The notes under the pieces: generated by a model
The model's input: only the letters and a program-made list of their open reading frames with translations
What the model was told of the DNA's origin: nothing
The model's database searches: none
Position numbers and translations under genes: made by a program
In this document: positions 8,833-17,065 of the stretch, in pieces
Layout of the letters: every line of letters starts with the position of its first letter
Numbering within the stretch: position 1 is the first letter of the stretch
Assembly (NCBI RefSeq): GCF_048820915.1
Contig: NZ_JBMERR010000023.1
Location: forward strand, 12,689-76,688
DNA length: 64,000 nt
Direction of reading: 5' to 3'
Origin: Cribrihabitans_A pelagius
Lineage (GTDB): Bacteria > Pseudomonadota > Alphaproteobacteria > Rhodobacterales > Rhodobacteraceae

Positions 8833-8867
8833 GCCGGGCCATCTGTTCGGGGAAACAGGGGCCCGGC
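8833..8867 (-). promoter_or_regulatory. Long intercistronic hairpin between betT and betC
   Basis: GCCGGGCC-AT-CTGTT, 6-base loop, AACAG-G-GGCCCGGC: a 13-bp stem with a small internal asymmetry, 14 bases after the betT stop. No T run follows in the leftward direction, so a processing or stability element, or leaky terminator, is more likely than a full stop. Confidence 0.55.
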
Positions 8868-8880
8868 AACGGCGCGGCCC

Positions 8881-10089
8881 TTAGTGGGCGGTCTTGATCT
8901 TGTCGAAGTCGAGCAGGTTCTCTTCGGGCGACGCAGTGATGCTCATCACCTCGCTGCGCTTCTTCAGCGCGATGTAGCCGAGGCAGCTGACGTAGAGACC
9001 GATCACAACGGTGCCGATCCACTCGATCTTCAGCCACTGGCTCTGGAAGGCCAGGGTCAGGCCGAACAGCACCACCGCGTTGCCGAGCACGTAAGGAATG
9101 GTGCCGAAGCGCTTGGCCGACAGATTCAGGTTGTCGGTATAGAGGCGGATCAGCGAGTCAAACGAGTTGACCACGAAGATGATGCCCACGGCGACCATCG
9201 AGACGTTGATCAGCAGCGTCGTCTCGATGCTGTTCAGGTGGTAGTAGTAGAGCACCGAGAACCACACACCGAGCGGGATCGACGGGAAGATCAGCAGCGC
9301 TGCCAGCACCTGCCAGGTCTTCAGCCCGCCGACAAAGCGCGAGGTGAACTGGCCGATCATAATCGACCAGGCGAACCACCAGAAAAGGTAGAACTCGTGG
9401 TAGTCGGTCAGCGGCAGCACGAACTTGTGGATGTTGGAGAAATAGCCGCCGATGTTGCTTGCGGTCTCGGTGAAGGCGCCGAAGCCCATGCCGGCATAAG
9501 CCCACATGCCCGCAATCAGCGCCGCAAACAGCAGGGTCGAGCCGACCGACAGGATGCGCACGTATTTGATGTCGGTGGAGGAGAAGGCAGCAAACAGGAT
9601 CACCAGGAAAGTGATGACGTAGAAGGCCGGGATCACCGTCTCGCCGTCGCCCATGAAGGTGGCGTAATACGGCAGGTAGATCAGGAACAGCGCGCCGGTG
9701 AAGGCGCAGGTGCCGATGATGACGATGTTGTTGACCAGCTTGACCAGCGGGATCTCGAAGAACTTCACCCGCGGCTCGACCACGCAGAAGTAGAAGGTGG
9801 TGAGGAAGTAGAAGCCCCAGATCAGAAAGCCCCAGAAGCCGAATTCCAGCGCCAGCGGGTTGGTGAACCCATAGGCGGGCTCGGCCGCGGTATCGGCGTA
9901 GAGCGGGAAGTCCCAGGCCAGCGGGAACATGATCAGCCCCACGTCCAGGCCGGAAGTGAACAGGATTGCGATGAAGGTGAACAGATGCACCGGCGTCACG
10001 CCGACGTTGCGCACGTTCCACCACTTGATCACGCAGAAGGCCACCAGCGCAAAGGCCAGCAGAATTCCGAATGAGATGATTGAAGTCAT
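8881..10089 (-). CDS. betT: Short BCCT-type choline/betaine carrier
   Basis: Inner-membrane transporter of the betaine-choline-carnitine family. 402 aa from ATG 10089 (GGGAGGGATCT upstream). About eleven to twelve hydrophobic segments; the core LFWWFAWSIMIGQFTSRFVGG matches the BCCT signature region (WW-x-AWS-x4-G-x-F) but without the usual Arg-Gly pattern after it. Typical BCCT proteins exceed 500 aa, so this is a reduced form without long termini. Position at the head of the bet operon, opposite betI, supports choline (or choline-O-sulfate) uptake; the exact substrate is inferred from context. An upstream frame extension to 10185 covers the promoter and is rejected. Confidence 0.8.
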   Translation of the reverse strand: MTSIISFGILLAFALVAFCVIKWWNVRNVGVTPVHLFTFIAILFTSGLDVGLIMFPLAWDFPLYADTAAEPAYGFTNPLALEFGFWGFLIWGFYFLTTFYFCVVEPRVKFFEIPLVKLVNNIVIIGTCAFTGALFLIYLPYYATFMGDGETVIPAFYVITFLVILFAAFSSTDIKYVRILSVGSTLLFAALIAGMWAYAGMGFGAFTETASNIGGYFSNIHKFVLPLTDYHEFYLFWWFAWSIMIGQFTSRFVGGLKTWQVLAALLIFPSIPLGVWFSVLYYYHLNSIETTLLINVSMVAVGIIFVVNSFDSLIRLYTDNLNLSAKRFGTIPYVLGNAVVLFGLTLAFQSQWLKIEWIGTVVIGLYVSCLGYIALKKRSEVMSITASPEENLLDFDKIKTAH

Positions 10090-10248
10090 AGATCCCTCCC
10101 ATGTGCGGGTTTGACACCCTTTCAGACATGGTCCGGTTACATAACACAGTGAACTGAGCTTCCAAACAGTTTTCTGAATGGTCATTCAAGTTTCGGGTTG
10201 GCAATAACAACAGTTGAATCTGGCGGGCAAGTGACGCACAACTTTAAC
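10090..10248. promoter_or_regulatory. Divergent betT / betI control region with BetI-like operator
   Basis: 159 bases between the divergent starts. TGAATG-GT-CATTCA at 10175-10188 is a perfect 6+6 dyad, consistent with a TetR-type BetI operator in position to control both directions. The stretch on its left (10135-10172) is comparatively AT-rich and probably holds the leftward promoter. Confidence 0.65.
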
Positions 10249-10824
10249 ATGGGCAGAAAACGCATTCGCGACATCCGCAACGAAGAATTAATCGAAGCCA
10301 CCATCACCGCGGTGCACAAATCCGGCTACTCGGTTGTTACGATGGCGGAAATCGCGCAGGAAGCGGGGGCTTCGGCGGCCTCGATCAACTACTATTTCGG
10401 CTCCAAGGAAGGGCTGATGGAAGCCACGATGCGGCATCTTCTGCGCAAGCTGAGGCGGGCGATGACCGAGGGCTATGCAACCGCCAGCACCCCGCGCGAG
10501 CGGCTTTATGCGGTGATGGATGCCAACTTCTCGGATGCGCTTTTTACCGTTCCGCAGTGCAGCATCTGGATGCAATTCTGGGCCAATGCCCCCTATTCGC
10601 CGCGCCTGTCGCGGCTGCACCGAATCAACCGCGCCCGGGTGCGCAGCCATTTCCTGGCAGAACTTGGCCGGCTGCTGCCGCCGGAGCGGGTGGAGACCGC
10701 CCGGCAGGCGCTGCAATGCTACATGGACGGCGTCTGGCTGCAGGCGGCCCAGTCCGACGCGCCGCTGGACCCGGCAGAGGCCCGGGAAGCGGCGCATCTG
10801 GTGGTGGACCTGGCCCTGTCCTGA
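10249..10824 (+). CDS. betI: Choline-responsive TetR-family repressor BetI
   Basis: Cytoplasmic repressor of the bet genes, relieved by choline. 191 aa from ATG 10249. N-terminal GRKRIRDIRNEELIEATI corresponds to the BetI signature before the helix-turn-helix VTMAEIAQEAGASAASINYYFGSKEGLM (residues about 26-54). C-terminal ligand domain contains WMQFWANAPYSPRLSRLHRINRARVRSHF, as in BetI. GTG at 10231 in the same frame is an alternative start with a slightly better purine-rich upstream stretch. Divergent from betT with a dyad between them. Confidence 0.88.
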   Translation: MGRKRIRDIRNEELIEATITAVHKSGYSVVTMAEIAQEAGASAASINYYFGSKEGLMEATMRHLLRKLRRAMTEGYATASTPRERLYAVMDANFSDALFTVPQCSIWMQFWANAPYSPRLSRLHRINRARVRSHFLAELGRLLPPERVETARQALQCYMDGVWLQAAQSDAPLDPAEAREAAHLVVDLALS

Positions 10825-10859
10825 TCACGCCCGCCGCCGCGGCCGCACCCTGGCTTCCT

Positions 10860-10908
10860 CTTGCTGAAAATATCCCCGCCGGAGGCAGAGGCGCGCCAGC
10901 GCCTCTCC
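10860..10908 (-). repeat. Intergenic repeat, family 1 (full copy)
   Basis: 49 bp read leftward, 46 of 49 identical to the copy at 27002-27050. Starts with a GAGGCGC / GCGCCTC hairpin, then TGCCTCCGGCGGGGATATTT and TTCAGCAAG. Located between convergent betI and the EamA gene, a typical terminator position. Confidence 0.75.
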
Positions 10909-10939
10909 CGATCCCGCCAGCCGCACCCCCTCCGGCCGG

Positions 10940-11860
10940 CTAGAGGCTGGTGGCGCTGTTCGGCGGCGTGATCTGGCGGCGCTTCAGCACCGCCTCGCGC
11001 CAGGAAATGAAGCTGATCGCAGCCAGGATCAGACTGCCGCCCGCCACCACCCAGGCATCCACCGGCTCGCCAAAGGCCACCGCGCCCAGCGCCGTGGCCC
11101 AGACCAGCTGCAGGAAGGTGACCGGCTGGGTCACCGTGACCGGCGCCGCGGCAAAGGCCATCGACATGGTGTAATGGCCCGCGGTGGCAAAACAGGCGAC
11201 CAGGAACAGGATCCCCAGTTCCGCCAGCGTCGGCGTCACCCAGACCGCGGCAGCAAAAGGCGCAAGCCCGATGGTCACGAAGACCGACAGCATCGCCACC
11301 ACCACCGCCGGGCTGGTGCCATCCACGGTGCGCTTGGCAATCAGGTAGGACGCACCGAAGCAGATCGCGGTGACCAGCATCGCGATATGGCCGGGCGAGA
11401 CCTCCCGGAAGCCGGGGCGCAGGATGATCACCGCGCCGACCAGCGCGACGCCAATCGCCGCGATCCGCCGCACCGCCAGCCGCTCTCCCAGGAACAGCGC
11501 CGCCCCCAGCGTCACATAGACTGGCGAGAGGTAGTTCATCGCCGTCACCTCGGCCAGAGGGATGCGGGTCATGGCGAAGAACCACAGGATCACCGCAATG
11601 CTGTGCACCGCGCCGCGGCCCGCAAACAGCAGCCACAGCCGCGGGGTGATCCGTGCACGGCGCAGCGCGCCCGCCATCGGCAGCAGAAACACCAGCCCCA
11701 GGAGGTAGCGCAGGAAAGCGGATTCCGCGGGCGGCACCCGGTCGCCCAGGTATTTGACAAGTGCTGTCACGGCGACGAACATCAGCCCGGTCACCGCCAT
11801 CCAGATGATCCCCCTGAGCGGGCTAGGGGCAGGCTTTGAAAACTCTGCGGTCTGGCTCAT
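10940..11860 (-). CDS. EamA/DMT-superfamily exporter
   Basis: 306 aa inner-membrane protein with ten predicted helices in two EamA repeats. First repeat: LRGIIWMAVTGLMFVAVTALVKYL to LGERLAVRRIAAIGVALVGAVIILRPG; second: SPGHIAMLVTAICFGASYLIAKRT to FGEPVDAWVVAGGSLILAAISFI. The -GE-x6-R/DAW- signatures closing each repeat are typical of drug/metabolite transporters. Start ATG 11860 (SQTAEF). Substrate unknown; neighbours give no clear hint. Confidence 0.85.
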   Translation of the reverse strand: MSQTAEFSKPAPSPLRGIIWMAVTGLMFVAVTALVKYLGDRVPPAESAFLRYLLGLVFLLPMAGALRRARITPRLWLLFAGRGAVHSIAVILWFFAMTRIPLAEVTAMNYLSPVYVTLGAALFLGERLAVRRIAAIGVALVGAVIILRPGFREVSPGHIAMLVTAICFGASYLIAKRTVDGTSPAVVVAMLSVFVTIGLAPFAAAVWVTPTLAELGILFLVACFATAGHYTMSMAFAAAPVTVTQPVTFLQLVWATALGAVAFGEPVDAWVVAGGSLILAAISFISWREAVLKRRQITPPNSATSL

Positions 11861-11947
11861 GGCGGTGACAGAACACCCAAATGCGGCACGGCACAACCCT
11901 TCACATGTAAATCATTTCACCTGAGGCGGACGGCCGCCCTTGGCCGC

Positions 11948-12880
11948 TCACGGCAGCGGAATGAATTCCTCGGTATCGCCCGCAGGCAGCTGGAACGGGC
12001 CGTTCTGCCAATCGCTCGCGGCCCAGGCGGATTTGGCCGCCTCTATCCGGTCGCGGGAGGAGGCAACGAAGTTCCACCAGATGTAGCGCGGCCCGTTCAG
12101 CGTCTCGCCGCCCAGCACCATCAGCCGCGCGCCATCGGGGCCGGCCGTCACCGTGATCTCGTCGCCGGGGCGGAACACCATCATCTGCCCGGCCGGGAAA
12201 CTCTCGTCCGCGATCTCCACCCCGCCTTCGGTCACGTAGATGCCCCGGTCCTCGTGCTCCGAAGGCATCGGCAGCATGGCACCTGCCTGCAGCACCGCGT
12301 CGGCATAGAAGGCTTCGGAGAACAGGGACGCCGGCGCGCGTTCGCCCCAGGCGTTGCCCAGGATCAGCCGCACCGCCTTGCCCCTGCCCTGCAAAAGCGG
12401 CAGTTTCTCCTTTCCGTGGTGCTCGAAACTGGCAGGCGCGTCTTCGTGGCTTTCAGGCAGCGCAATCCAGGTCTGGATGCCGAACAGCTTGCTCTGCCCC
12501 CTCCGGGTCGCCGCCGATGTGCGCTCGGAGTGGGTGACGCCCTTGCCCGCCACCATCCAGTTCACCTCGCCCGGATAGATCATCTGCTGCGTGCCGAGGG
12601 AGTCGCGGTGCTCGAATTCGCCCTCGTAAAGGTAAGTGACGGTGCCCAGGCCGATATGCGGATGCGGGCGCACGTCGATGCCCTGCCCGGTCAGGAACTC
12701 TGCCGGGCCCATCTGGTCGAAGAAGATGAAAGGCCCCACCATCTGGCGGCGCGGCGCGGGCAGCGCGCGGCGCACCTCGAAGCCGCCGATGTCGCGAGCA
12801 CGCGGTATCACCACGGTTTCAATCGCATCCACGCCGCCCGCGTCGGGGCATTGCGGCTCCAGTGCCGGATTCCAGCTCAT
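11948..12880 (-). CDS. Pirin-family bicupin protein
   Basis: 310 aa, preceded by AGGAGGTGCGCG. N-terminal cupin carries the pirin metal motif RPHPHIGLGTVTYLYEGEFEHRDSLG, then EVNWMVAGKGVTHSE; the second half holds the weaker C-terminal cupin (RLMVLGGETLNGPRYIWWNFVASSRDRI). Bacterial pirins are iron-binding, some act as quercetinases, others bind partner enzymes; the role here is not determined by context. Confidence 0.9.
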   Translation of the reverse strand: MSWNPALEPQCPDAGGVDAIETVVIPRARDIGGFEVRRALPAPRRQMVGPFIFFDQMGPAEFLTGQGIDVRPHPHIGLGTVTYLYEGEFEHRDSLGTQQMIYPGEVNWMVAGKGVTHSERTSAATRRGQSKLFGIQTWIALPESHEDAPASFEHHGKEKLPLLQGRGKAVRLILGNAWGERAPASLFSEAFYADAVLQAGAMLPMPSEHEDRGIYVTEGGVEIADESFPAGQMMVFRPGDEITVTAGPDGARLMVLGGETLNGPRYIWWNFVASSRDRIEAAKSAWAASDWQNGPFQLPAGDTEEFIPLP

Positions 12881-12977
12881 CGCGCACCTCCTGTGGCCTT
12901 GCGTTCAGGCCAGAGATAGCGCGTTTTTCCAGCCCGGGCAGGGCCTCGCGCGGCACAGGGGCTGTGCAGGCGGGCTG

Positions 12978-13580
12978 TCACATGGTCAGCAGCTTCACCG
13001 CAATCGCCCACATGGTGAGGCCGACCAGCGCATCCAGCACCTGCCAGGCCCGCGGGCGGGCAAAAACCGGCGCCAGAAGGCTCGCGCCATAGCCCAGCGT
13101 GAAGAAGAAGGTGAAGCTCGCCAGGCTCGCCCCGGCGGCAAAGACCACCGGCTGCGGATACTGGGCAGAGATCGAGCCCAGGAGCACCACCGTGTCCAGG
13201 TAGACATGCGGGTTCAGCCAGGTGAGGGCCAGAACGGTGGCAAGCACCGGCAGCAGCGCCTTTGTCCCGGCGCCGCCCTCGGCCTCCAGCGCCCCGCCGC
13301 CACGCCAGGCGGCGCGCAGGCTGCGGGCGCCGTACCAGATCAGGAAGGCCGCGCCGCCAAAGCGCATCGCCTGTTCGAACCACGGCACCGCCAGCGCCAG
13401 CGCGCCGAAGCCGAAGACGCCGGCGGTGATCAGCACAGCATCCGAACCCGCGCAGGTGAGGCAGATCCAGAACACATGCTGGCGCCGCAGTCCTTGCCGC
13501 AGGACAAAAGCGTTCTGCGCGCCGATGGCCATGATCAGGCTCAGGCCAAGGGCAAATCCGGCAGTCAGGCTGGGGGGCAT
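12978..13580 (-). CDS. LysE/ArgO-type basic amino acid exporter
   Basis: 200 aa membrane protein with about six helices, start behind GGAGACACCC. Sequence GLSLIMAIGAQNAFVLRQGLRRQHVFWICLTCAGSDAVLITAGVFG is the LysE/ArgO hallmark, and LTWLNPHVYLDTVVLLGS is the central conserved segment. Exports lysine and/or arginine across the inner membrane. A LysR gene of the LysG/ArgP type is divergent, 89 bases away, which is the classic arrangement for induction by excess basic amino acid. Confidence 0.92.
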   Translation of the reverse strand: MPPSLTAGFALGLSLIMAIGAQNAFVLRQGLRRQHVFWICLTCAGSDAVLITAGVFGFGALALAVPWFEQAMRFGGAAFLIWYGARSLRAAWRGGGALEAEGGAGTKALLPVLATVLALTWLNPHVYLDTVVLLGSISAQYPQPVVFAAGASLASFTFFFTLGYGASLLAPVFARPRAWQVLDALVGLTMWAIAVKLLTM

Positions 13581-13669
13581 GGGTGTCTCCTGTCGTGTTC
13601 TGCGGTTTGACTAGCCCCGGCGGTCAGATTTATCCAGTTAAAGAGATTAACCTCAGATTAGAGTCGCTA
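13581..13669. promoter_or_regulatory. Divergent lysE/argP control region
   Basis: 89 bases between the divergent starts. The right half is AT-rich (TTATCCAGTTAAAGAGATTAA from 13630) with TTA...TTAA spacing like a LysR-type box and the likely promoter of the regulator. The operator assignment is inferred from gene arrangement. Confidence 0.4.
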
Positions 13670-14554
13670 ATGCATCTAGACCCCAGCCAGCTCGCCGCCC
13701 TCGCCGCCGTTCTGCGGCTCGGCACATTCGAGTCGGCGGCGCATGCGCTATCGGTGACGCCCTCGGCGGTGTCCCAGCGGATCAAGGCGCTGGAGGACCG
13801 GACCGGCACCGCTCTGGTGCTGCGCGGTGCGCCCTGCACCGGCACCGCCGCCGGGCGGCGGCTCGCCAAACATGCCGAGGACATTGGCCTTCTGGAAGCG
13901 CAGCTCGCGCGCGAGCTCTCGCTGGAGGCAGGCGCAGGCCCGGCCCGGCTGCGGGTTGCAGTCAACGCCGACAGCTTGGCGACCTGGTTCATCGAAGCCA
14001 TGACTTCCGCGCCCGGCGTGCTCTTCGACCTGGTGATCGACGATCAGGACCACAGCGCCGAATGGCTGAAACGCGGCGAGGTCTCGGCCGCGGTCACCGC
14101 CAGCAGCCGCGCGGTCACCGGCTTTGATGCGCACCCGCTGGGCACGCTGCCTTATGTGGCAACCGCCAGCCCCGCCTTCATGGCGCGCCACTTCCCAAAA
14201 GGCGTCACCGCCGAAACCGCCGCCCGTGCACCCTGCCTGATCTTCAACGCCAAGGACATGCTGCAACGGCGCTGGCTGGAGGTGAACATCGCCCCGCAAC
14301 TTGCCCCGCCTGCGCATTTTCTGCCCTCCAGCCAGGCCTTCGTGGATGCCGCCCTCGCAGGCCTCGGCTGGGGCATGAATCCGGAGGCGCTGGTGGCACC
14401 GCACCTGCGCAGCGGACGGCTGGTGCCGCTGATGGGAGGCACCGCGCTGCCGGTGCCGCTCACCTGGCAGGTGGCGCGGGTGATGGCGCCGGCCCTTGCG
14501 GATGTGACCCAAGCCGTGCTGAAGTCTGCGCGCGCTCATCTGCGCCACGACTAA
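13670..14554 (+). CDS. LysG/ArgP-like LysR regulator of basic amino acid export
   Basis: 294 aa. Starts at ATG 13670 (HLDPSQLAALAAVLRLGTFESAAHALSVTPSAVSQRIKALEDRTG), the form characteristic of ArgP/LysG/IciA. HTH at residues about 18-37; effector domain from about residue 90. Known members activate lysE/argO in response to lysine or arginine, and the divergent exporter fits that role. An upstream in-frame extension overlaps the promoter and is rejected. Confidence 0.88.
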   Translation: MHLDPSQLAALAAVLRLGTFESAAHALSVTPSAVSQRIKALEDRTGTALVLRGAPCTGTAAGRRLAKHAEDIGLLEAQLARELSLEAGAGPARLRVAVNADSLATWFIEAMTSAPGVLFDLVIDDQDHSAEWLKRGEVSAAVTASSRAVTGFDAHPLGTLPYVATASPAFMARHFPKGVTAETAARAPCLIFNAKDMLQRRWLEVNIAPQLAPPAHFLPSSQAFVDAALAGLGWGMNPEALVAPHLRSGRLVPLMGGTALPVPLTWQVARVMAPALADVTQAVLKSARAHLRHD

Positions 14555-14595
14555 CACGCAAGACCACTCCGACAGGACATCCCGAAAGGCCCCGC

Positions 14596-15288
14596 ATGTT
14601 TTCCAAATCCGAACTCAGCTACGACCCAATCCCGCTGCCGCACCGCGCGGATTACACGGACGCGGAAATGCAGGCCAAGGCGACGGAGTTCCTCGCCCAT
14701 ATGAAGAACCGCTGCTCGATCCGCGATTTCTCCGACCGGCCGGTGCCGCGCGACGTGATAGAGAACTGCATTCGCACTGCCGGCACTGCCCCCTCGGGCG
14801 CCAACCACCAGCCCTGGTTCTTTGCCGCGATCGCGAACACCGAGCTCAAGGCCCGCATCCGCGCCGAGGCCGAGGAGGAGGAAAAGAAATTCTACGAAGG
14901 CGGCGCCAGCGACGAGTGGATCAAGGCGCTGGAGCCGATCGGCACCGATGCCGACAAACCGCATCTGACCATCGCGCCCTGGCTGATCGTTGTCTTTGGC
15001 CAGCGCTGGGGCGAGTTCGATGACGGCACGCGGTTCAAGAATTACTACGTGCCGGAAAGCGTGAACATCGCCACCGGCTTCCTGCTTGCCGCATTGCATA
15101 CCGCGGGGCTGTCGACGCTGACCCACACGCCGAACCCGATGAAGTTCCTGAACGGCGCGCTGGACCGCCCGGATTCAGAGAAGCCGACGATGATCATTGC
15201 CGTCGGCCATCCCGCCGAGAACGCCGCGGTGCCGTCGGTGGCGCGGGTGAAGAAACCGCTGGGCGGAATCTGCACGGTCTACGAATGA
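14596..15288 (+). CDS. Nitroreductase-family flavoprotein, iodotyrosine deiodinase-like
   Basis: 230 aa FMN-dependent fold. KNRCSIRDFSDRPVPRDVIENCIRTAGTAPSGANHQPWFF is the nitroreductase FMN-binding start. The insert RAEAEEEEKKFYEGGASDEWIKALEPIGTDADKPHLTIAPWLIVVF resembles the lid of iodotyrosine deiodinases, which use a Glu-Tyr-Lys triad to grip the substrate zwitterion; a Glu-rich stretch, a Tyr and Lys residues are present at about the right places. Reductive dehalogenase activity is therefore possible but unproven; a general nitroreductase role is the fallback. Confidence 0.8.
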   Translation: MFSKSELSYDPIPLPHRADYTDAEMQAKATEFLAHMKNRCSIRDFSDRPVPRDVIENCIRTAGTAPSGANHQPWFFAAIANTELKARIRAEAEEEEKKFYEGGASDEWIKALEPIGTDADKPHLTIAPWLIVVFGQRWGEFDDGTRFKNYYVPESVNIATGFLLAALHTAGLSTLTHTPNPMKFLNGALDRPDSEKPTMIIAVGHPAENAAVPSVARVKKPLGGICTVYE

Positions 15289-15304
15289 GCGCCCGCGCCC
15301 GGCC

Positions 15305-16144
15305 ATGACGGGCCGCCCGGCCTCCCTGCGCCGCAGCTTGCTGCTGCATCTGGCGCTGCCGCGGGGTGGGCTGCTGCTGGGATGGGGAGCGGCCAACCAG
15401 CTGGTGAAACTGCCGCTGCCGCTGGCCTGGGGGCTGATCGCGGCAGATGCCCTGTTTTTCCTGTGGCAATGCCGCGCCTTTCTGCGCAGCGCCGATGCGC
15501 ATACCCGCGACACCGGCAACCTGGCGCCGGTCTGGGGCGGCTACCTGGCAGTGCTGTTCGCCGCATTTGCCGCCGCGACCCTGTGGTGGGATGCGGTGCT
15601 GATCTCCAGTCATGAGGACGGCACCCCCTACGCGGTGCAGCGCGCGCGGGAGCGGGAGGCGCTCTACAGCCTCGCCCTCGCCCCCGGCGGCGAGGTGCTG
15701 GTCTTCGACGGCGAAATCACCCACGGCCTCACCCGCCGCCTGCGCCAGCTCCTGGCCGAGAACCCAGACGTAACGCAGTTGCAGCTGAGCGGCACGGGCG
15801 GGCTGGTCTACGAGGCCCGCGGCGCGGCCAATCTGGTGCGCGCCCGCGGGCTGGAAACCCGCGCGGGCGGGCTTTGTGCCTCCGCCTGCACGCTGGTTTT
15901 CGCGGGTGGCAGCCGCCGCAGCCTGGATGCGGGCGGCCAGCTGGGGTTCCACGGCTATGCGCTGATGTTCGAGGGCGGGCTGCCGCAGGTGGACCTTCTG
16001 AGGGAACAGGAGAAAGACCGCGCCTTCCTGCTGGCCCAAGGCGTCAGCGCCGGGCTTGCCGGGCGGATCTTCGCGGTGCCGAACAGCGGCCTGTGGCTGC
16101 CCGATCACGCGGAACTGCTTTCAGGCGGCATGATAACCCCCTGA
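15305..16144 (+). CDS. Membrane-anchored protein with ClpP/crotonase-like domain (COG3904-like)
   Basis: 279 aa. Residues about 35-58 and 76-97 look like two membrane helices, placing the remainder on the periplasmic side. The soluble part reads like a ClpP/SDH-type fold: VLVFDGEITHGLTRRLRQLL, LQLSGTGGLVYEARGAANLVRARGLET, then GGLCASACTLVFAGGSRR where the serine of CASAC stands at the nucleophile position, and GQLGFHGYAL supplying a histidine. This matches uncharacterised COG3904-type proteins. Protease activity is inferred. Ends directly at a bidirectional terminator; 16 bases after the nitroreductase gene, so likely cotranscribed. Confidence 0.65.
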   Translation: MTGRPASLRRSLLLHLALPRGGLLLGWGAANQLVKLPLPLAWGLIAADALFFLWQCRAFLRSADAHTRDTGNLAPVWGGYLAVLFAAFAAATLWWDAVLISSHEDGTPYAVQRAREREALYSLALAPGGEVLVFDGEITHGLTRRLRQLLAENPDVTQLQLSGTGGLVYEARGAANLVRARGLETRAGGLCASACTLVFAGGSRRSLDAGGQLGFHGYALMFEGGLPQVDLLREQEKDRAFLLAQGVSAGLAGRIFAVPNSGLWLPDHAELLSGGMITP

Positions 16145-16151
16145 AAAGATG

Positions 16152-16181
16152 AAAAAGCCCGCCGGATTGCGGCGGGCTTTC
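16152..16181. terminator. Bidirectional rho-independent terminator
   Basis: AAAAA, GCCCGCCG (16157-16164), loop GATTG, CGGCGGGC (16170-16177), TTT. Serves the rightward ClpP-like gene and the leftward yebC gene. Confidence 0.85.
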
Positions 16182-16202
16182 ACGTCTGTGCGGCCCTGCG
16201 GC

Positions 16203-16943
16203 TCAGAGCTGCGCCATCACCTCGTCGGTGGCCTCGAAGTTGGTGGTGACGCGCTGCACGTCGTCGTCATCCTCCAGCGCGTCGACCAGCTTCATCAGCT
16301 TTTGCATGCCGTCGAGGTCCAGCTCGGTTGTGGTGGTCGGCTTCCAGACCAGCTTGGTCGACTCGGATTCGCCCAGCTCCGCCTCCAGCGCGCTGGACAC
16401 GTCGTTGAGGTCGGTGTCGGCGCAATAGATGATATGGCCGTCCTCGGAGCTTTCCGCGTCCTCGGCGCCCGCCTCGATCGCTGCCATCATCACGGTGTCG
16501 GCATCGCCAACGGCGGCCGGAAAGGTGACTTCGCCCTTGCGCTCGAACATAAAGCCGACCGAACCGGTCTCGCCCAGGTTGCCGCCGTTTTTGGCGAAGG
16601 TGGAGCGCACGTTCGACGCAGTGCGGTTCTTGTTGTCGGTCATCGCCTCGACGATGACGGCGACGCCATTGGGGCCATAGCCCTCATAGCGGATTTCGTC
16701 GTAATTCTCGGCGTCGCCGCCGGTGGCCTTCTTGATCGCGCGCTCGATCACGTCCTTGGGGACGGACTGGCTCTTGGCTTCTTTCACCGCCAGGCGCAGG
16801 CGCGGATTCTTGTCGGGATCGGGGTCGCCCATCTTGGCGGCCACGGTGATCTCCTTGGCCAGCTTGGAAAACAGTTTCGACCGCGCCGCATCCTGACGGC
16901 CCTTGCGGTGCTGAATGTTAGCCCATTTTGAATGGCCTGCCAT
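16203..16943 (-). CDS. YebC/PmpR-family protein
   Basis: 246 aa, start ATG 16943 behind AAGGA. MAGHSKWANIQHRKGRQDAARSKLFSKLAKEI is the invariant family start; KDVIERAIKKATGG and YEGYGPNGVAVIVEAMTDNKNRT follow. Members act as DNA-binding regulators (PmpR type) or, as shown for some, as translation factors (TACO1-like) that relieve ribosome stalling on proline stretches. Nothing nearby (no ruvC) selects between these roles. Confidence 0.93.
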   Translation of the reverse strand: MAGHSKWANIQHRKGRQDAARSKLFSKLAKEITVAAKMGDPDPDKNPRLRLAVKEAKSQSVPKDVIERAIKKATGGDAENYDEIRYEGYGPNGVAVIVEAMTDNKNRTASNVRSTFAKNGGNLGETGSVGFMFERKGEVTFPAAVGDADTVMMAAIEAGAEDAESSEDGHIIYCADTDLNDVSSALEAELGESESTKLVWKPTTTTELDLDGMQKLMKLVDALEDDDDVQRVTTNFEATDEVMAQL

Positions 16944-17065
16944 GGTGCATCCTTGCTGCTGTGTGTCTGATTTGGCGCTCATATAGCCCCGCCCCGCCCC
17001 TGCTTTCAAGCGCTGGCCCGCGACTTGGCTCTTGTGCGCCTGCGGGGCGGGGGTAATCTGGCGGC

